This document shows, in pieces, positions 26,162-35,270 of a DNA stretch of 64,000 nt. The stretch lies in assembly GCA_029238665.1 (NCBI GenBank), contig JAQWFQ010000026.1, forward strand, positions 62,001 through 126,000, read 5' to 3'. Within the stretch, counting starts at the first letter, position 1. Every line of letters starts with the position of its first letter. The translations under genes and the position numbers were made by a program. This DNA is from Crocinitomicaceae bacterium (GTDB taxonomy: Bacteria > Bacteroidota > Bacteroidia > Flavobacteriales_D > Crocinitomicaceae). Under the pieces are notes generated by a model, which saw only the letters and a list, made by a program, of their open reading frames with translations, did not search any database and had not been told where the DNA came from.

Positions 26162-28441
26162 TTATAAGTCAATTACCTTTAAGTTTGCAAAACGCAAGAG
26201 TACTGTTTTTGCGCCATGTCTCGGGAAAAAGATGGTTGCTTTCCGATCTGCTCCTGCACCTTCAAGGTGTGTTATTTTACCTTTGCCAAAACGATTGTGT
26301 TCAACATTGTACCCAACTTTTAGGTTAAGGCTTTCAGAACCTTTAACATTCGATTCTGTACTTATTTTGTTTATAGGTTTTAACGAGGTTGATGTAAACG
26401 ACTTGTTTAATCCACCTTGGTAAGGTTGGCTGGTAGTAGAAGTTCTTCCAGACAAGGATCTTCCAGCAGCACGGGGAGGTGTTTCATGGTTTAGGTATAC
26501 AGGATCAATTTCTTTTATAAAACGGCTCGGTTCGGCTGTTATTAAATTTCCCCATTGGAAACGGGATGTTGCATAAGATAAGGTACAGTTTGTTTTTGCA
26601 CGGGTTACTGCCACGTAAAACAATCTTCGTTCTTCTTCGAGGTCTGTACGGGAGCTTAGTGACATTTGAGAAGGGAAGAGATTTTCTTCCAGTCCAACTA
26701 GGTAAACATTTGGAAATTCCAGCCCTTTACTTGAGTGAATAGTCATTAAGGTAACGTGATTCTTATCTTCGTCTTTGTCTGAGTCAGCATCGGTTAATAG
26801 AGCAACGTCAAGCATGAATTCACTCAATGATTTAGATGCTGTTTTTCCTTGCGATTCAACAAATGATTTTATCCCAGATAAGAGCTCTTCAATGTTTTGG
26901 TAACGCTCAATATCTTCGGGCCCTTTGTCTTTGTCGGTATGAAGCTCTTTTAGTATTCCGGATGAACGTGCAATTTCCTGAGCAAGTGTATAGGCATCAA
27001 GTGTGTCTATTTGAGCGTTGAAGCTTTTGATCATGGTGGCAAAATTTGCCATTTTCTTTTTAGCCCCGGAATTTATAGTGACAGGGTATTGGGTAAAGTT
27101 TGAAATAATATCCCAAGCGCTAACTCCATATTGATTTGCAGCAACGATAACATTTTCTAGGGATGTCTTTCCGATTCCTCTTTTGGGGTAGTTGATTACA
27201 CGTTTGAAAGCCTCCTCATCGTTTTGATTGGCTGTCAATCGAAAGTAGGCCAGCAAATCCTTAACCTCTTTACGCTGGTAGAATGAAAGTCCACCGTAAA
27301 TTTTATAGGGAATATTTAGTTTTCGCAACGATTCCTCAAAAGAACGAGACTGCTTATTTGTACGGTATAAGATTGCAAAATCGTTAAACGATAACCCTCC
27401 AGCTTTTATACTATCATAGATTTTGTTGGTAATTACTTTCCCTTCTTCGTTGTCAGTTAAGGTTCGAACTACATTAATTTTATCCCCCTCATCATTTGCG
27501 GTCCAAACAGTTTTCTTTATTTGATCTTTGTTACGTGCAATAACACCATTAGCAGCCTCTACAATGTTTTTTGTGCTTCGGTAGTTTTGCTCTAGCTTGA
27601 AAAGCTTGAAGTCAGGGTAGTCCTTTTTGAAATTTAAGATGTTTTGAATATTTGCTCCTCGAAACGAGTAAATACTTTGTGCATCATCACCAACAACACA
27701 AATGTTTTCGTATACCGCTGCAAGTTTTTTTACAATGAGGTATTGAGCATAGTTTGTATCTTGATACTCGTCAACAAGGATGTATTTAAATTTTTGTTGA
27801 TAGTAGTTCAGTACGTCAGGGAAGTCACGGAGCAATACGTTTGTTTTAAATAATAGATCGTCAAAATCCATTGCGCCTGCATTGAAACAGCGGTTGGCAT
27901 ATGTTTTATATATACGCGCCATTTCAGGTCGTTTAGCCATATTATCCTCAGTCTGAATATTAGCGTTTTGTGCGTAAGCATCAGGCGAAATTAAATTGTT
28001 TTTTGCGGATGATATCCTACCTAGAACATTGCCTGGTTTATAAGCTTTGTCATCTAGTTTAAACCCTTTAATAATGTCTTTTAGCAGGCTTTTAGAATCT
28101 TGCGTGTCGTAAATTGTGAAATTGCTTGGATAGCCCAATCTGTCTGCATTTATCCGAAGTATTCTTGAAAAAACAGAGTGAAAGGTACCCATTGTAATGT
28201 TGCGCGCTTCACCATTTCCAATTATATCATCAATTCGCTCTGTCATTTCTCGAGCGGCTTTATTTGTAAACGTTAGTGCCATGATGTTGAATGGGTCAAC
28301 ACCTTGCTCAATCATATGGGCGATTCGAAATGTGAGTACACGTGTTTTTCCTGATCCTGCTCCAGCAATAACCATGGTTGGCCCCTTAATGTTCTTTACA
28401 GCAACCGATTGACTTTCATTTAATTCGTCTATATATCCCAT
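26162..28441 (-). CDS. UvrD/PcrA-type superfamily 1 DNA helicase
   Basis: 759 residues. Helicase motifs in order: Q motif ELNESQSVAV, Walker A AGAGSGKTRV, Ia TFTNKAAREM, II VDEYQDTNYAQY, III GDDAQSIYSFRGA, IV ILYRTNKQSR, V TIHSSKGLEF and VI RRLFYVAVTRAK. The C-terminal about 120 residues include a linker and a small KOW-like segment (VGYNVEHNRFGKGKITHLEG) that PcrA/UvrD use to bind RNA polymerase. It unwinds DNA 3'-5' in repair and in conflicts with transcription. The stop lies six bases from the convergent tamL stop. Confidence 0.95.
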   Translation of the reverse strand: MGYIDELNESQSVAVKNIKGPTMVIAGAGSGKTRVLTFRIAHMIEQGVDPFNIMALTFTNKAAREMTERIDDIIGNGEARNITMGTFHSVFSRILRINADRLGYPSNFTIYDTQDSKSLLKDIIKGFKLDDKAYKPGNVLGRISSAKNNLISPDAYAQNANIQTEDNMAKRPEMARIYKTYANRCFNAGAMDFDDLLFKTNVLLRDFPDVLNYYQQKFKYILVDEYQDTNYAQYLIVKKLAAVYENICVVGDDAQSIYSFRGANIQNILNFKKDYPDFKLFKLEQNYRSTKNIVEAANGVIARNKDQIKKTVWTANDEGDKINVVRTLTDNEEGKVITNKIYDSIKAGGLSFNDFAILYRTNKQSRSFEESLRKLNIPYKIYGGLSFYQRKEVKDLLAYFRLTANQNDEEAFKRVINYPKRGIGKTSLENVIVAANQYGVSAWDIISNFTQYPVTINSGAKKKMANFATMIKSFNAQIDTLDAYTLAQEIARSSGILKELHTDKDKGPEDIERYQNIEELLSGIKSFVESQGKTASKSLSEFMLDVALLTDADSDKDEDKNHVTLMTIHSSKGLEFPNVYLVGLEENLFPSQMSLSSRTDLEEERRLFYVAVTRAKTNCTLSYATSRFQWGNLITAEPSRFIKEIDPVYLNHETPPRAAGRSLSGRTSTTSQPYQGGLNKSFTSTSLKPINKISTESNVKGSESLNLKVGYNVEHNRFGKGKITHLEGAGADRKATIFFPRHGAKTVLLRFANLKVIDL

Positions 28442-28489
28442 GTGATGCCTGTTGTGTGTGCAGAAAAAGTGTGAAAATTATACTAGATA

Positions 28490-28497
28490 CAAATGTA
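28490..28497 (-). promoter_or_regulatory. Candidate -7 element upstream of the helicase gene
   Basis: TACATTTG on the minus strand matches TAnnTTTG about 50 bases before the ATG. No TTG is present at the ideal -33 spacing. Confidence 0.35.
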
Positions 28498-28652
28498 GAA
28501 AATTAAGCATTCAGATTACTTCGATTCAAGCCCTAAGTAGATTAAATTATTAACATAGTTGCATGTGTTTATGTGTAATTCTTTATTTCTGAAATGAGAT
28601 TTTAGGATAGATTTACTTAACTTCGCAGACTGAATTTTATAATTGTAGAATA

Positions 28653-29720
28653 ATGAGTCACGGAATTAAGCCAGGAGTAGTAACAGGAGACGATGTTCAA
28701 AAAGTATTTGCGTATGCAAAGGAGAAGGGATTTGCACTGCCTGCGGTAAATGTATCAAGCACGAGTACTGTAAATGCAGTGATGGAAACAGCAGCAAAGT
28801 TAAATTCACCTGTAATAATTCAGTTTTCAAACGGAGGGGCACAGTTTTATGCTGGGAAAGGACTTTCGAATGAGAACCATAAAGCTGGAATTGCAGGAGC
28901 TATCTCTGGGGCAAAGCATGTTCATGACATGGCTGAATTGTATGGAGCAACTGTAATTCTACACACGGATCATGCTGCAATGAAATTGTTGCCTTGGATT
29001 GATGGTTTGTTAGATGCTTCCGAAGCCTTTTTTAAAGAAACAGGAAAATCGTTGTACAGTTCACATATGATTGATCTTTCAGAAGAACCTATTGAAGAAA
29101 ATATTGGTATTTGTAAAAAGTACCTTGAGCGTATGAGCAAGATTGGAATGACGCTTGAAATTGAGTTGGGTATTACAGGAGGTGAAGAAGACGGGGTAGA
29201 CAATACGGATATTGATTCGTCTAAATTGTACACACAGCCTGAAGAGGTGGCGTATGCGTATGAAGAGTTAATGAAAGTGAGTCCAAGGTTTACGATTGCT
29301 GCATCTTTTGGAAATGTTCATGGTGTTTATAAGCCAGGAAACGTTCAGTTGACACCTAAGATTCTTTTAAATTCTCAAAACCACATTCAGGAAAAATACG
29401 CTGCTGGAACAAATCCGGTAGATTTTGTTTTTCACGGTGGTTCTGGTTCTACTTTAGAAGAGATTCGAGAGGCAATTGGTTATGGTGTCATAAAGATGAA
29501 TATTGATACTGACCTTCAATTTGCATTTACGGAGGGTTCAAGGGATTATGTTGAAACGAATCTTGAGTTTTTAAGAACGCAGATTGGAAACCCAGACGGC
29601 GCAGATTTACCAAATAAAAAATATTACGATCCACGTAAGTGGATGCGAGCAGGAGAGTTAACATTTGTTACGCGTTTAGAGCGTTCATTTGCTGATTTGA
29701 ATAACGTTAATACACTTTAA
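28653..29720 (+). CDS. fbaA: Class II fructose-1,6-bisphosphate aldolase
   Basis: 355 residues, the E. coli FbaA size class. Visible: ALPAVNVSSTSTVNAVMETA near the N-terminus, the zinc/catalytic segment ATVILHTDHAAM with Asp and His, the Glu-rich ELGITGGEEDGVD, the zinc His in FGNVHGVYKPGNV, FHGGSGSTLEEI (phosphate binding) and GVIKMNIDTDLQ. It splits fructose-1,6-bisphosphate into glyceraldehyde-3-phosphate and DHAP using Zn2+. accD follows 33 bases downstream. Confidence 0.97.
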   Translation: MSHGIKPGVVTGDDVQKVFAYAKEKGFALPAVNVSSTSTVNAVMETAAKLNSPVIIQFSNGGAQFYAGKGLSNENHKAGIAGAISGAKHVHDMAELYGATVILHTDHAAMKLLPWIDGLLDASEAFFKETGKSLYSSHMIDLSEEPIEENIGICKKYLERMSKIGMTLEIELGITGGEEDGVDNTDIDSSKLYTQPEEVAYAYEELMKVSPRFTIAASFGNVHGVYKPGNVQLTPKILLNSQNHIQEKYAAGTNPVDFVFHGGSGSTLEEIREAIGYGVIKMNIDTDLQFAFTEGSRDYVETNLEFLRTQIGNPDGADLPNKKYYDPRKWMRAGELTFVTRLERSFADLNNVNTL

Positions 29721-29753
29721 TTTAGGTCTTTGACCTGACAATAAATAGTATAC

Positions 29754-30599
29754 ATGAGTTGGTTTAAGAGAAGTAAGGAAGGAATTACAACTTCAACGAA
29801 AGAGAAAAAGGAAACGCCAGAAGGATTGTGGGAAAAATGCTCTAATTGTAAGACTATTTTTGCTGCAGATGATTTAGCGAAAAATGCGTATGTATGTGAT
29901 CGCTGTAATCACCATGAAAGAATTGGGTCTAGGGAGTATTTCGAGATTTTATTCGATGAAGGTAAGTTTAAAGAGTTAGATAAGGACTTGACTTCGGGGG
30001 ATCCGTTGAAGTTTGAGGATACAAAGAAATATACAGACCGTGTAAAAGCAACCCAGAGTAAGTCTGGACTTACAGATGCAATTAGAACTGCTAAAGGAAA
30101 ATTAGCTGGTGAAACACTCGTTATTGCGGCAATGGATTTTGCTTTTATTGGAGGCTCTATGGGTTCTGTTATGGGAGAAAAAATTGCTCGAGCAATTGAT
30201 GAGGCCATTAAGTCAAAATGTCCATTCATGATTATTTCTAAGTCGGGTGGAGCAAGAATGATGGAGGCTGGACTTTCATTGATGCAAATGGCGAAGGTTT
30301 CAGGAAAGCTAGGTCAGTTATCTGAAGCTAAGTTACCTTACGTTTCATTTTTAACAGATCCTACTACTGGAGGGGTTACAGCTTCGTTTGCAATGTTAGG
30401 AGATTTAAATATTGCTGAACCAGATGCTTTAATTGCATTTGCAGGTCCTCGTGTTGTTCGAGAAACAATAGGGAGAGATTTACCAGATGGATTCCAGAAA
30501 TCAGAATTTGTATTGGAGCATGGTTTCTTAGATTATATCGTAGAGCGAGCTGATCTTAAAAAGACCTTAGCACTTTCATTAAAAATGTTTAAAAACTAA
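29754..30599 (+). CDS. accD: Acetyl-CoA carboxylase carboxyltransferase subunit beta
   Basis: 281 residues. The N-terminal zinc ribbon CSNC...CDRC is at about residues 30-52. The crotonase-fold carboxyltransferase domain follows, with [38 protein letters not shown] and [14 protein letters not shown] (oxyanion glycines). With AccA, not in this window, it transfers the carboxyl from biotin to acetyl-CoA to start fatty acid synthesis. It probably shares a transcript with fbaA and the small lipoprotein gene that follows by three bases. Confidence 0.97.
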   Translation: MSWFKRSKEGITTSTKEKKETPEGLWEKCSNCKTIFAADDLAKNAYVCDRCNHHERIGSREYFEILFDEGKFKELDKDLTSGDPLKFEDTKKYTDRVKATQSKSGLTDAIRTAKGKLAGETLVIAAMDFAFIGGSMGSVMGEKIARAIDEAIKSKCPFMIISKSGGARMMEAGLSLMQMAKVSGKLGQLSEAKLPYVSFLTDPTTGGVTASFAMLGDLNIAEPDALIAFAGPRVVRETIGRDLPDGFQKSEFVLEHGFLDYIVERADLKKTLALSLKMFKN

Positions 30600-30602
30600 A
30601 GC

Positions 30603-30821
30603 ATGAAAAAGAGTATTTTAATTATCGTTTTGGGGTCAATTGTATTGATCTCGTGTAAAAAGAAAAGAACTTGCCAGTGTGAGATTCATACATTTAATGG
30701 CCCGGTTATTACACATACTGTTCTTGAAGGAACGCTATCAGATACAAAAGTGGAGTGTGATGCGATTAAAGTAAATTTACAGGTTGGAACATCTGATTAT
30801 GTTGAATGTGGTATTCAATAG
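30603..30821 (+). CDS. Small lipoprotein of unknown function
   Basis: 72 residues. MKKSILIIVLGSIVLISC is a clear lipoprotein signal with the lipid-acceptor Cys at 18, followed by KKKR and a Thr/Cys-containing mature part (CQCEIHTFNG...VECDAIK...YVECGIQ) with four further cysteines that could form disulfides. No family was recognised. It lies three bases after accD and could be read with it. Confidence 0.75.
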   Translation: MKKSILIIVLGSIVLISCKKKRTCQCEIHTFNGPVITHTVLEGTLSDTKVECDAIKVNLQVGTSDYVECGIQ

Positions 30822-30876
30822 TAATGAAGAAATGATAATTTCATTAGAATTATCATCGCTTTACAGATAACATTGC

Positions 30877-30884
30877 TATCTTTG
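30877..30884 (+). promoter_or_regulatory. Candidate -7 element of the rpsO promoter
   Basis: TATCTTTG followed by CCCC, 47 bases before the rpsO ATG. The same TATCTTTGCCC sequence precedes the tRNA-His gene, which supports it as a promoter for a highly expressed gene. The -33 region is not clear. Confidence 0.55.
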
Positions 30885-30930
30885 CCCCGTCGAAGAGCGA
30901 CTACATAATAATTATTTAAACAATATTGGA

Positions 30931-31200
30931 ATGTATTTAGATACAAAAGAAAAGAAAGAGATTTTCAAAAAACACGGTGGTTCAGAAACGAACACAGGTT
31001 CAGCAGAAGGTCAAGTTGCATTATTCTCATACAGAATATCGCATTTAACAGAGCACTTAAAAAAGAATCGTAAAGATTACGGTACACAAAGATCGCTTCA
31101 ATTATTAGTTGGTAAACGTAGAAGTTTATTGGATTACTTGAAAGCTAAGGATATTGAGAGATACCGTGCTATCGTTAAAAAATTAGGCTTACGTCGTTAA
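30931..31200 (+). CDS. rpsO: 30S ribosomal protein S15
   Basis: 89 residues, the universal length. GSAEGQVALFSYRISHLTEHLKKNRKDYG and the C-terminal RRSLLDYLKAKDIERYRAIVKKLGLRR regions are S15 hallmarks. S15 binds 16S rRNA helices 20-22 early in 30S assembly. It is followed by a strong terminator and then pnp, the classic rpsO-pnp order, but here each gene seems separately transcribed. Confidence 0.98.
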   Translation: MYLDTKEKKEIFKKHGGSETNTGSAEGQVALFSYRISHLTEHLKKNRKDYGTQRSLQLLVGKRRSLLDYLKAKDIERYRAIVKKLGLRR

Positions 31201-31227
31201 TATTCTTTGATATATTATAATAGTGTT

Positions 31228-31263
31228 GGGTATTCGAGTAGGTTCGAATACCCTTCTTTTTTA
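31228..31263 (+). terminator. Rho-independent terminator after rpsO
   Basis: Stem GGGTATTCGA paired with TCGAATACCC, four-to-six-base loop, then TTCTTTTTT. Confidence 0.92.
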
Positions 31264-31341
31264 TATATCAAATATAGCTTTTTATAAGTGTAAACGAAAT
31301 TGGCAAATGCCAGTTTTAATAAAATAAGTAAATAAATAAAT

Positions 31342-33468
31342 ATGAATATAGGAACAACAAAGTCCATCACTATCGGAGGTAAAGAGATTTCGATCGAGAC
31401 TGGAAAGTTAGCGAAACAAGCTGACGGATCCGTAGTGTTACGAATGGGCGACACAATGATTCTTGCAACGGTTGTTGCAGGTAAAACCGCTAGAGAAGGC
31501 GTAGATTTTTTACCATTAACGGTAGATTACAAAGAGAAATTTGCTGCTGACGGAAGAATCCCAGGTGGTTTTTTCAGAAGAGAAGCTAGACCATCAGAAA
31601 GAGAGATCTTAGTGATGAGAATTGTCGATAGAGCGTTAAGACCTCTATTTCCAGATGATTTTCATGCTGAAGTTCAATGTATGATGCAACTAATTGCTTA
31701 TGATGGTGTAAACAGTCCTGATGCTTTAGTTGGATTTGCTGCATCAACTGCAATTGCAGTTTCTGACATTCCTTTTAATGGACCAATGTCTGAGGTGCGT
31801 GTAGGTAGAATTGACGGAGAGTTTATCATTAATCCAACATTGGAAGAAATGGAAGCCTCTGATATCGATTGTATGATTGCTGGTACTATTGACAACATCG
31901 TAATGGTGGAAGGTGAGATGAAAGAGATTCAGGAAGCTGAAATGGTAGAGATAATTAAGGTTGCTCACGAATCAATTAAATTGCAATGTCAGTTCCAATT
32001 AGATTTGGCTGCTGAAATTCCAGGAACATCTCCAAAGAGAACATACTTACACGAAGATCACAATGACGATGTTCGTGCTAAAGTAATGGACGCATGTTAT
32101 GATAAGTGTAAAGCTGTAGCGGTACAAGGTTTAGCATCTAAAGAAAAAAGAGCTGAATTATTTGGAGCAATTAAAGAAGAATACATCGCATCGCTTTCTG
32201 AAGAAGAGTTGGCGTTAGAAGAAAAATACATTTCTGTATACTACAAAGCTGCAATGAAAAAAGCAGTTAGAGATACCATGTTAAATGATAACGTCCGTTT
32301 GGATGGTCGTAAGTTTGATGAAATTCGTCCAATTTGGGCAGAGGTAGATTACTTACCAAGAGCTCACGGTTCTGCTGTGTTTACTCGTGGTGAAACTCAA
32401 TCATTGACTACATTAACGTTAGGTGGTAAGATGGATGAGCAACGAATTGATGACGTTACATTTACAGGTACTGTTCCATTTATGTTGCACTACAACTTTC
32501 CTCCATTCTCTACTGGAGAGGCGAGAATGTTGAGAGGTACATCTCGTCGTGAGGTTGGACATGGAAACTTGGCTCTTAGAGCTTTGAAGCCAGTTCTTCC
32601 AGCTGATAATGCTTATACAATTCGTTTGGTGTCAGAGATTTTAGAATCGAACGGTTCTTCATCAATGGCAACTGTTTGTGCTGGTACGTTAGCGTTAATG
32701 GATGGAGGTGTTCAGATTAAAGCACCTGTATCGGGTATTGCTATGGGCTTAGTTGCAGAAGGTGGTAAGTTTGCTGTATTGTCTGATATCTTAGGTGATG
32801 AAGATCACTTGGGAGATATGGATTTCAAAATTACAGGTACTGCTGAAGGAATTACAGCTTGTCAAATGGACATCAAGGTTGATGGTCTTCCTTACGAAGT
32901 GTTGATTCAAGCTTTAAACCAAGCAAAAGCAGGTCGTTTACACATCTTAAATAAGATTATTGAAACGATTGCTGTTCCAAATCCAGATTTCAAACCTCAG
33001 ACTCCTCGTATTGAAGCGTTTAACGTTCCTAACGATATGATTGGTGCGATCATCGGACCTGGTGGAAAAATCATTCAACAGTTACAGAAAGATACAAACA
33101 CTACAATTACAATTGAAGAATTGGAAACTGGTGAGGGTCGTGTTCAAATTATGTCAAACAATGCAGATGACATGAACAACGCGATAAAAACAATTAAACA
33201 AATTGCTTTCCCTCCAGTAGTGGAAGAAGGAGCAACGTATGAAGGAAAAATCAAGTCTTTACAGGCTTACGGAGTATTCGTTGAGATTTTACCTGGTACA
33301 GATGGTTTAATTCATATTTCTGAATTCTCTCACGAGCGTGTTACTAAAATGGAAGACGTTTGTAAAGAGGGTGATGTTGTTAAGTTTAAGGTTGTTGGTA
33401 GAGATCCAAAATCTAAAAAGTTTAAACTTTCTAGAAAGGTTCTTCTTGCAAAGCCAGAGGCTGAATAA
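31342..33468 (+). CDS. pnp: Polynucleotide phosphorylase
   Basis: 708 residues. Two RNase PH-like cores (the second with [16 protein letters not shown] and the catalytic region [16 protein letters not shown]), a KH domain ([17 protein letters not shown], about 560-615) and a C-terminal S1 domain ([20 protein letters not shown], about 630-700). It degrades RNA 3'-5' with phosphate to give nucleoside diphosphates. It lies between two strong terminators and is probably transcribed alone. Confidence 0.98.
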   Translation: MNIGTTKSITIGGKEISIETGKLAKQADGSVVLRMGDTMILATVVAGKTAREGVDFLPLTVDYKEKFAADGRIPGGFFRREARPSEREILVMRIVDRALRPLFPDDFHAEVQCMMQLIAYDGVNSPDALVGFAASTAIAVSDIPFNGPMSEVRVGRIDGEFIINPTLEEMEASDIDCMIAGTIDNIVMVEGEMKEIQEAEMVEIIKVAHESIKLQCQFQLDLAAEIPGTSPKRTYLHEDHNDDVRAKVMDACYDKCKAVAVQGLASKEKRAELFGAIKEEYIASLSEEELALEEKYISVYYKAAMKKAVRDTMLNDNVRLDGRKFDEIRPIWAEVDYLPRAHGSAVFTRGETQSLTTLTLGGKMDEQRIDDVTFTGTVPFMLHYNFPPFSTGEARMLRGTSRREVGHGNLALRALKPVLPADNAYTIRLVSEILESNGSSSMATVCAGTLALMDGGVQIKAPVSGIAMGLVAEGGKFAVLSDILGDEDHLGDMDFKITGTAEGITACQMDIKVDGLPYEVLIQALNQAKAGRLHILNKIIETIAVPNPDFKPQTPRIEAFNVPNDMIGAIIGPGGKIIQQLQKDTNTTITIEELETGEGRVQIMSNNADDMNNAIKTIKQIAFPPVVEEGATYEGKIKSLQAYGVFVEILPGTDGLIHISEFSHERVTKMEDVCKEGDVVKFKVVGRDPKSKKFKLSRKVLLAKPEAE

Positions 33469-33487
33469 GTAAAATTATAACTATATT

Positions 33488-33527
33488 AAGGGCTAATCGT
33501 TTATTCGGTTAGCCCTTTTTTGTTTTT
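33488..33527 (+). terminator. Rho-independent terminator after pnp
   Basis: A 12-bp stem (AAGGGCTAATCG with CGGTTAGCCCTT, one G-U pair), six-base loop, then T-rich TTTTGTTTTT. Confidence 0.93.
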
Positions 33528-33539
33528 AATAGTTTCACT

Positions 33540-34880
33540 ATGAGGTTACTGAGTTTAATTGCCGTATTTCTACTTTACTCTATGTCTGTTTTTACACAGA
33601 GTATTAACGTTTCCATTCGCGATATAAATAACAATCCAATTGCTGCTGTAGATATTCTCAATAAGGATAAGGAGATAGTAGGAGAGTCTAATGAATTTGG
33701 TCAGTTTGTAGTTGATAAAAATGAAAATACGATTATCGGACTTTCTAAAAGAGGTTTTGCTGACAGGTGGTTAAAGCTTGCGTCGTTTAACGGAAGTGAA
33801 ATAACCATAACCATGACGTATTATTATCAAGAGTTGAATGCTGTTGATGTGGTTATGGAAAAACCTGAAAACGCACTGGATATTGATGCGGTTAATATTA
33901 TTGATTACTTCCCATTTGAATCGTCAATTTTAACGCTGAAAAACCGTCGGAATAAGTATTACATTGGGGTCGATAGCATTGGGCTTGAGGGGCCGAAATA
34001 TCGATTCGATATTGACCGGCCAAAAAGACTTTTTATTGACTGTTTGGGAAATATGCATGTTGTTTGCTCTGAAAAGGTTTACCAGATCGCAATATCAAAA
34101 GACACGTTAATCATTGTTGACCAGATATCAAAAGACTATTTTAACCTCTTGCTTAAACCATGCGTAGCAAAATTTGGAGATGATTATGTATTAAAAAGAC
34201 TTACATCAAATAACCAGGCATATAGCCTGACGCTTTATGATAAGTACGAAGACCCAAAAACATTCTATTACTACATTGATGAGGTTAGCGCTAGAGTTTC
34301 GGCAGTTGAAGCAATTAAAATGGAGTTTTCTATTCGAGAACAATTTTACAATGATTCGCTAAGTGCCCATGCGTTAGATTTAAGAGCATATTTGCGTCAA
34401 ACTCAAAATGGAGAAAACCCCGATATTAATCTTGATTTCTTGAAAAAATCAATTACTGGGAGGGGAGGAAATACGCGTTGGACAGAGCGTTATGCGCTGT
34501 TTGCTAATTTGACTTACCCAGTCAATGTTAGGTCGTTTCAGGTGGGGGATAACGTGGCTGTTATAAATTATGAAATTGATTCCCTTTCGTTATATAATAC
34601 CCAAGGACAGAGGCACACTCACCTTCCTTTTGCTGTTGCTAGTGACATTAAGGAGGTTTGGCAAGATTTATCAAATGATAACCTTTATTTCTATACCCGA
34701 AAGAGTGGAAATCACCTTCTTTACCATTTAGATGATCTTACCGGAAAAACAACTTTCTTGAAAAGTATGCGAGAAATTGGAGCTTCTAAACGACACCGGG
34801 TTTATAAAGGATATCTTTATTACTTAGAGATTGACAATGGTTTCTACAGAATTAAGCGAAGTCGATTGCCAAATCATTGA
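33540..34880 (+). CDS. Secreted protein with N-terminal CarboxypepD_reg-like domain, function unknown
   Basis: 446 residues. A signal peptide ends near VFTQS. Residues about 22-95 look like a carboxypeptidase-regulatory-like beta-sandwich (INVSIRDINNNPIAAVDILNKD...ESNEFGQFVV). The remainder has repeated short strand pairs, for example RFDIDRPKRLFIDCLGNMHVV and DIKEVWQDLSNDNLYFYTR, suggesting a beta-propeller-like sensor, but no family was recognised. Such proteins in Bacteroidota sit in the periplasm or at the outer membrane. It stands alone between the pnp terminator and the 85-residue gene. Confidence 0.7.
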   Translation: MRLLSLIAVFLLYSMSVFTQSINVSIRDINNNPIAAVDILNKDKEIVGESNEFGQFVVDKNENTIIGLSKRGFADRWLKLASFNGSEITITMTYYYQELNAVDVVMEKPENALDIDAVNIIDYFPFESSILTLKNRRNKYYIGVDSIGLEGPKYRFDIDRPKRLFIDCLGNMHVVCSEKVYQIAISKDTLIIVDQISKDYFNLLLKPCVAKFGDDYVLKRLTSNNQAYSLTLYDKYEDPKTFYYYIDEVSARVSAVEAIKMEFSIREQFYNDSLSAHALDLRAYLRQTQNGENPDINLDFLKKSITGRGGNTRWTERYALFANLTYPVNVRSFQVGDNVAVINYEIDSLSLYNTQGQRHTHLPFAVASDIKEVWQDLSNDNLYFYTRKSGNHLLYHLDDLTGKTTFLKSMREIGASKRHRVYKGYLYYLEIDNGFYRIKRSRLPNH

Positions 34881-34911
34881 TTGATTAGACTTAATTAATA
34901 CGATTTATACT

Positions 34912-34919
34912 TATCTTTA
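34912..34919 (+). promoter_or_regulatory. Candidate -7 element upstream of the 85-residue gene
   Basis: TATCTTTA, one mismatch from TAnnTTTG, 25 bases before the ATG. -33 element not clear. Confidence 0.35.
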
Positions 34920-34943
34920 CATCAAAATTGAAATACGTACACA

Positions 34944-35201
34944 ATGGCAAGTAAGAAAAATATTAAGAAAGACGTAAAACAAATGGTTTATGATATCATG
35001 GACGATTGTGATTATGTTGTAGTTTCTGGAGGTAAAGGAGCAGATAAGGCTTCTAAGCTAATGGACGATGCGGTTGCATTTTATGAAACAATGATTCCTA
35101 AAATTAATGCAGCTAAAAACAATGCGGATTTCAAAAGCGTTCGTGCTGAAATAGAAGAAAAAGCAATTGGATTTGTTACTGAGATGAATAAACTTGGTTA
35201 A
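34944..35201 (+). CDS. Conserved-looking small helical protein, function unknown
   Basis: 85 residues, no signal peptide, rich in Lys, Asp, Glu and Ala; likely all alpha-helical (KKDVKQMVYDIMDDCDYVVV, KASKLMDDAVAFYETMIPKI). It has its own -7-like element and a strong terminator, so it is a free-standing transcript, which argues for a real gene. No family recognised. Confidence 0.75.
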   Translation: MASKKNIKKDVKQMVYDIMDDCDYVVVSGGKGADKASKLMDDAVAFYETMIPKINAAKNNADFKSVRAEIEEKAIGFVTEMNKLG

Positions 35202-35219
35202 TTAAAAATCTTAATTTAG

Positions 35220-35250
35220 AGCGTCTATCTTTGATAGGCGCTTTTTTTTT
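35220..35250 (+). terminator. Rho-independent terminator after the 85-residue gene
   Basis: A 10-bp stem (AGCGTCTATC with GATAGGCGCT, one G-U pair), three-base loop and nine T. Confidence 0.93.
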
Positions 35251-35270
35251 GAATTTATATTAAAGTCATT

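Noticed and set aside
26043-26423. 126-codon open frame across the tamL/helicase 3' ends
   Set aside because: It overlaps the certain C-terminus of TamL and reads antisense to the helicase tail; no domain.
29722-29740. Short hairpin after fbaA (AGGTC...GACCT)
   Set aside because: Five-bp stem without a T-run; not enough for a terminator call.
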